DNA of 8,730 bases from an uncultured Pseudomonas sp. (GTDB lineage Bacteria; Pseudomonadota; Gammaproteobacteria; Pseudomonadales; Pseudomonadaceae), in the NCBI RefSeq assembly GCF_946885885.1, contig NZ_CAMPHN010000178.1, positions 1 to 8,730 on the forward strand, in the 5' to 3' direction. Shown here one piece after another: positions 5,580 to 8,730 of the stretch; position 1 is the stretch's first letter, and every line of letters begins with the position of its first letter. The notes under the pieces were generated by a model. It was not told the DNA's origin. It saw only the letters and a list, made by a program, of their open reading frames with translations, and did no database searches. The translations under genes were made by a program, and so were the position numbers.

Positions 5580-6760
5580 AAACTACTGCAAATGCCCCAC
5601 GCCCGGGTGGTTCGATCTGGACCGATCCCAAAGTGCGTGCGTGGCTGTTCCAGATTCTCGCCATCATCGCCGTCGTGGCGCTCGGCTGGTTTCTGTTCGA
5701 CAACACCCAAAGCAATCTTGAGAAACGCGGGATCACTTCCGGCTTTTCCTTTCTGAACAACAGTGCCGGCTTCGGCATTGCACAACATCTGATCGATTAC
5801 ACCGAGAGCGACACCTACGGGCGGGTATTCGTAGTCGGTTTGCTCAATACCTTATTGGTTTCGGTCATCGGCATAATCCTGGCGACGTTGCTTGGCTTCC
5901 TGCTCGGTGTCGCACGGTTGTCGCCCAACTGGCTGCTCAGCAAGCTGGCCACCGTCTATATCGAAACCTTCCGCAACATCCCGGCGCTGCTGCAAATCTT
6001 CTTCTGGTACTTCGCAGTGATGCTTTCGCTGCCAGGGCCACGCGACAGCATGGGCATGGGCGATACCTTTTTCCTCAACAGCCGCGGCCTCTATATGCCC
6101 GCGCCCAGTCCAACCGACAGCTTCGTCTCGTTCTTCGGCGCCCTGGTGATCGCGATCATCGGTGTCGTGCTGTTGGCCCGCTGGTCGAAGGCGCGTTTCG
6201 AGGCGACGGGCAAACTCTTCCCGGTATCTCTGGGCGCCGTGCCGTTGTTGCTGATCCTTCCCGGTTTAGCCGTGCTGTTGACCGGCAACCCGTTGCAATG
6301 GAGCGTGCCGGAGCTGAGCGGTTTCAACTTCCGCGGCGGCTGGGTGTTGATCCCCGAGCTGATGGCCTTGACCCTGGCGTTGACCATTTACACCGCGGCA
6401 TTCATCGCCGAAAACGTGCGCTCCGGGATCATGGCCGTCAACCATGGCCAGACCGAAGCCGCGCGCTCTTTGGGTCTGCCGGCCGGTAAAACCCTGCGTC
6501 TGGTGATCATCCCCCAGGCCTTGCGGGTAATCATTCCACCCTTGACCAGCCAATACCTGAACCTGGCGAAAAACTCTTCGCTGGCGGCCGGTATCGGCTA
6601 TCCCGATATGGTCTCGCTGTTCGCCGGCACCGTGCTCAATCAGACGGGGCAGGCGATCGAGGTGATTGCCATCACCATGAGCGTGTACCTGGCGATCAGC
6701 ATCAGTATTTCCATGCTGATGAACTGGTACAACAAGCGCATTGCGCTGATCGAGCGGTAA
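5576..6760 (+). CDS. aapQ: General L-amino-acid ABC transporter permease AapQ
   Basis: Inner-membrane permease of 394 residues, one half of the channel with AapM. There is one membrane helix near the N-terminus (about residues 22-42), then an extracytoplasmic segment containing LIDYTESDTYGRVF, then several further helices. The HisM-type permease core contains TFRNIPALLQIFFWYFAV (131-148) and the cytoplasmic EAA loop that docks to the ATPase, EAARSLG...IIPQA (294-315). The C-terminus KNSSLAAGIGYPDMVSLFAG is typical. Start: ATG 5576 is preferred because GAGG (5566-5569) stands six bases upstream and family members begin with MQ. An in-frame ATG at 5564, with AGGAG four bases upstream, would add four residues. 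It follows aapJ by about 100 bases of hairpins and ends nine bases before aapM. Confidence 0.92.
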   Translation: MQTTANAPRPGGSIWTDPKVRAWLFQILAIIAVVALGWFLFDNTQSNLEKRGITSGFSFLNNSAGFGIAQHLIDYTESDTYGRVFVVGLLNTLLVSVIGIILATLLGFLLGVARLSPNWLLSKLATVYIETFRNIPALLQIFFWYFAVMLSLPGPRDSMGMGDTFFLNSRGLYMPAPSPTDSFVSFFGALVIAIIGVVLLARWSKARFEATGKLFPVSLGAVPLLLILPGLAVLLTGNPLQWSVPELSGFNFRGGWVLIPELMALTLALTIYTAAFIAENVRSGIMAVNHGQTEAARSLGLPAGKTLRLVIIPQALRVIIPPLTSQYLNLAKNSSLAAGIGYPDMVSLFAGTVLNQTGQAIEVIAITMSVYLAISISISMLMNWYNKRIALIER

Positions 6761-6769
6761 GGAGCAGCC

Positions 6770-7867
6770 ATGCAAACCCATACATTCAAACCTGATCTAC
6801 CGCCACCGGCGCTGAGCGTCGGCGTGCTCGGTTGGCTGCGTACCAACCTGTTCTCCAGCTGGTTCAACACCCTGTTGACCCTGTTCGCCGCTTATCTGGT
6901 CTGGCTGATCCTGCCGCCGTTGATCCAGTGGGCTTTCATCGACGCCGATTGGACCGGCACCACGCGCGCCGACTGCACCAGCGGCGGCGCTTGCTGGGTG
7001 TTCGTGCAGCAGCGCATCGGCCAGTTCATGTACGGTTTCTACCCGTCCGAGCTGCGCTGGCGTGTCGATCTGACCCTGTGGTTGGCGGTCATCGGCGCTG
7101 CGCCTCTGTTCATCCCGGCGATGCCGCGTAAAGCGGTCTATGGCTTCAGTTTCCTCGCGGTGTACCCGCTGGTGGCCTACTGGTTGCTGCATGGCGGCTT
7201 CTTTGGGTTGGAAACTGTCGCCACCAGTCAGTGGGGCGGTTTGATGCTGACCCTGGTGATCGCCGCCGTGGGCATCGTCGGTGCCTTGCCGTTGGGGATA
7301 CTGCTGGCGCTCGGCCGGCGCTCGGATATGCCGGCGATCCGCGTGATCTGCGTGACCTTTATCGAGTTCTGGCGCGGCGTTCCTCTGATCACCGTATTGT
7401 TCATGTCCTCGGTGATGTTGCCGTTGTTCCTGCCGGAAGGCCTGAGCTTCGACAAGCTGATGCGCGCCCTGATCGGCGTGATCCTGTTCCAGTCGGCGTA
7501 TATCGCCGAAGTGGTGCGTGGCGGTATGCAGGCCATTCCCAAAGGGCAATACGAAGCAGCGGCCGCGATGGGGCTGGGTTACTGGCGGATGATGGGCCTG
7601 GTGATTCTGCCGCAGGCGCTGAAGCTGGTTATCCCCGGCATCGTCAATACCTTTATCGCACTGTTCAAGGACACCAGCCTGGTGATCATCATCGGCCTGT
7701 TCGACTTGCTCAACAGTATCAAGCAAGCGACGACCGACCCGGCCTGGCTGGGCATGGCCACCGAAGGCTATGTGTTCGCGGCGCTGATTTTCTGGATTTT
7801 CTGTTTTGGTATGTCCCGCTACTCCATGCATTTGGAGCGCAAGCTGGACACCGGCCATAAGCGTTAG
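6770..7867 (+). CDS. aapM: General L-amino-acid ABC transporter permease AapM
   Basis: A 365-residue inner-membrane permease pairing with AapQ. After a short cytoplasmic N-terminus comes a first helix (about residues 32-50), then a soluble segment with two cysteines ([10 protein letters not shown], 67-76) ending in [14 protein letters not shown], a segment I know from AapM proteins. Further helices follow at about 102-117, 122-141, 155-181 and beyond. The core has [16 protein letters not shown] (197-212), and the EAA loop is EAAAAMG...VILPQA (262-283). [15 protein letters not shown] (300-314) closes the permease core. AAGGAG overlapping the aapQ stop is its ribosome binding site, nine bases from aapQ, so the two are likely translationally linked. 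Length and layout are normal for the family. BztC-type permeases are the nearest alternative, but the complete J-Q-M-P order supports Aap. Confidence 0.92.
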   Translation: MQTHTFKPDLPPPALSVGVLGWLRTNLFSSWFNTLLTLFAAYLVWLILPPLIQWAFIDADWTGTTRADCTSGGACWVFVQQRIGQFMYGFYPSELRWRVDLTLWLAVIGAAPLFIPAMPRKAVYGFSFLAVYPLVAYWLLHGGFFGLETVATSQWGGLMLTLVIAAVGIVGALPLGILLALGRRSDMPAIRVICVTFIEFWRGVPLITVLFMSSVMLPLFLPEGLSFDKLMRALIGVILFQSAYIAEVVRGGMQAIPKGQYEAAAAMGLGYWRMMGLVILPQALKLVIPGIVNTFIALFKDTSLVIIIGLFDLLNSIKQATTDPAWLGMATEGYVFAALIFWIFCFGMSRYSMHLERKLDTGHKR

Positions 7868-7878
7868 GAGCCTTTTCA

Positions 7879-8640
7879 ATGTCTGAAGCAAACAAACAAA
7901 CCAGCGCTGAGCCGATGATCCTGATGCAGGGCGTGAACAAATGGTACGGGCAGTTCCACGTACTGAAGGACATCAACCTGAGCGTGCAGGCGGGCGAACG
8001 TATCGTCCTGTGCGGCCCGTCCGGCTCCGGCAAGTCCACCTCGATCCGCTGCCTGAACCGCCTGGAAGAACACCAGCAGGGCCGTATCGTGGTCGATGGC
8101 ACCGAGTTGACCCACGACCTCAAGCACATCGAAGCGGTGCGTCGCGAAGTCGGCATGGTGTTCCAGCACTTCAACCTGTTCCCGCACCTGAGCGTGTTGC
8201 AGAACTGCACCCTGGCGCCGATGTGGGTGCGCAAGATGCCCAAGCGTCAGGCCGAAGAAATCGCCATGCACTTCCTCGAGCGCGTGCGCATTCCCGAGCA
8301 GGCGCACAAGTACCCGGGTCAGCTCTCCGGCGGCCAGCAGCAGCGTGTGGCGATCGCCCGTGCGCTGTGCATGAAGCCGAAGATCATGCTGTTCGACGAG
8401 CCGACCTCGGCGCTCGACCCGGAAATGGTCAAGGAAGTACTGGATACCATGGTCAGCCTCGCCGAAGACGGCATGACCATGCTCTGCGTAACCCACGAAA
8501 TGGGCTTCGCCCGCACCGTGGCGAACCGCGTGCTGTTCCTCGACAAGGGCGAAATCGTCGAAGAGGCCGATCCGGAAACCTTCTTCACCAACCCGAAAAA
8601 CGAGCGCACCAAACTGTTCCTCAGTCAGATTCTGCACTGA
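7879..8640 (+). CDS. aapP: General L-amino-acid ABC transporter ATP-binding protein AapP
   Basis: A 253-residue cytoplasmic ATPase that powers AapJQM. All ABC motifs are intact: Walker [10 protein letters not shown] (46-54), Q-loop [10 protein letters not shown] (Gln96), signature LSGGQ (149-153), Walker B IMLFDE (169-174), D-loop SALD (177-180) and switch His206 in VTHEMGF. This pattern is typical of polar-amino-acid (GlnQ/HisP-type) importers. TAGGAG, overlapping the aapM stop, lies a few bases before the start, and the gap to aapM is 11 bases. It is the last gene of the operon, followed by a hairpin at 8670-8697. Family length is usual and nothing is missing. One ATPase gene is expected to supply both subunits of a homodimer. 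Confidence 0.95.
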   Translation: MSEANKQTSAEPMILMQGVNKWYGQFHVLKDINLSVQAGERIVLCGPSGSGKSTSIRCLNRLEEHQQGRIVVDGTELTHDLKHIEAVRREVGMVFQHFNLFPHLSVLQNCTLAPMWVRKMPKRQAEEIAMHFLERVRIPEQAHKYPGQLSGGQQQRVAIARALCMKPKIMLFDEPTSALDPEMVKEVLDTMVSLAEDGMTMLCVTHEMGFARTVANRVLFLDKGEIVEEADPETFFTNPKNERTKLFLSQILH

Positions 8641-8669
8641 TCGATAGCCGCTACGAGAGAGGGAGCCTT

Positions 8670-8697
8670 AGGGCTTAATGCCGATCAGTTAAGCCCT
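8670..8697 (+). terminator. Probable terminator of the aap operon
   Basis: AGGGCTTAA (8670-8678) pairs perfectly with TTAAGCCCT (8689-8697) around a 10-base loop, 30 bases after the aapP stop. The following CTTGCTTGACCTTT is only partly T-rich, so it may be an imperfect intrinsic terminator. Bases 8698-8730 show no gene. Confidence 0.55.
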
Positions 8698-8730
8698 CTT
8701 GCTTGACCTTTGGCCGCAAGAAATCAAAAT

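Noticed and set aside
6797..7891. 364-codon open frame antisense to aapM, very rich in His and Gln
   Set aside because: The odd composition is the complement of hydrophobic membrane codons; no support as a gene.
7876..8637. 253-codon open frame antisense to aapP
   Set aside because: Exact shadow of AapP, whose ABC motifs are complete.

Overview
The window looks like chromosomal DNA of a Pseudomonas species. The proteins closely resemble Pseudomonas RhlB, carboxylesterase II/PA3859-type esterase and AapJQMP. The DNA is GC-rich, and the left intergenic region carries Pseudomonas-style REP palindromes. The species cannot be assigned from the sequence alone.

Layout: bases 1-428 hold no gene. 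They contain a REP-type palindrome (about 9-118), a small non-autonomous transposon-like element (MITE-like, 169-346, with 8-bp target duplications) carrying a second inverted REP pair, and the terminator of rhlB. Three leftward genes follow: the DEAD-box RNA helicase rhlB (429-1892), a diguanylate cyclase-type protein with a cyclic-nucleotide-binding-like sensor domain (2015-2953) and an alpha/beta-hydrolase esterase (3307-3966). The GGDEF gene has no clear ribosome binding site. It appears to be coupled to a tiny hydrophobic leader ORF built from short tandem repeats.

The right half is a complete rightward operon for a polar/general L-amino-acid ABC importer: aapJ (periplasmic binding protein), aapQ and aapM (membrane permeases) and aapP (ATPase), closed by a hairpin at about 8670-8697. 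A good sigma-54 (-24/-12) promoter match sits about 330 bases before aapJ, with an NtrC-like dyad about 100 bases further upstream. The predicted leader RNA is long, contains several dyads, and ends in an A-rich CA-type motif next to the aapJ Shine-Dalgarno, which would suit Hfq/Crc repression. Two strong hairpins lie between aapJ and aapQ. The second shares an arm with an alternative hairpin that would occlude the aapQ start, an arrangement that could tune permease synthesis relative to binding protein.

No prophage, CRISPR array, tRNA or rRNA is visible. The genes belong to known families. The less ordinary signals are the MITE-like element, the repeat-encoded leader ORF and the layered control of the aap operon.
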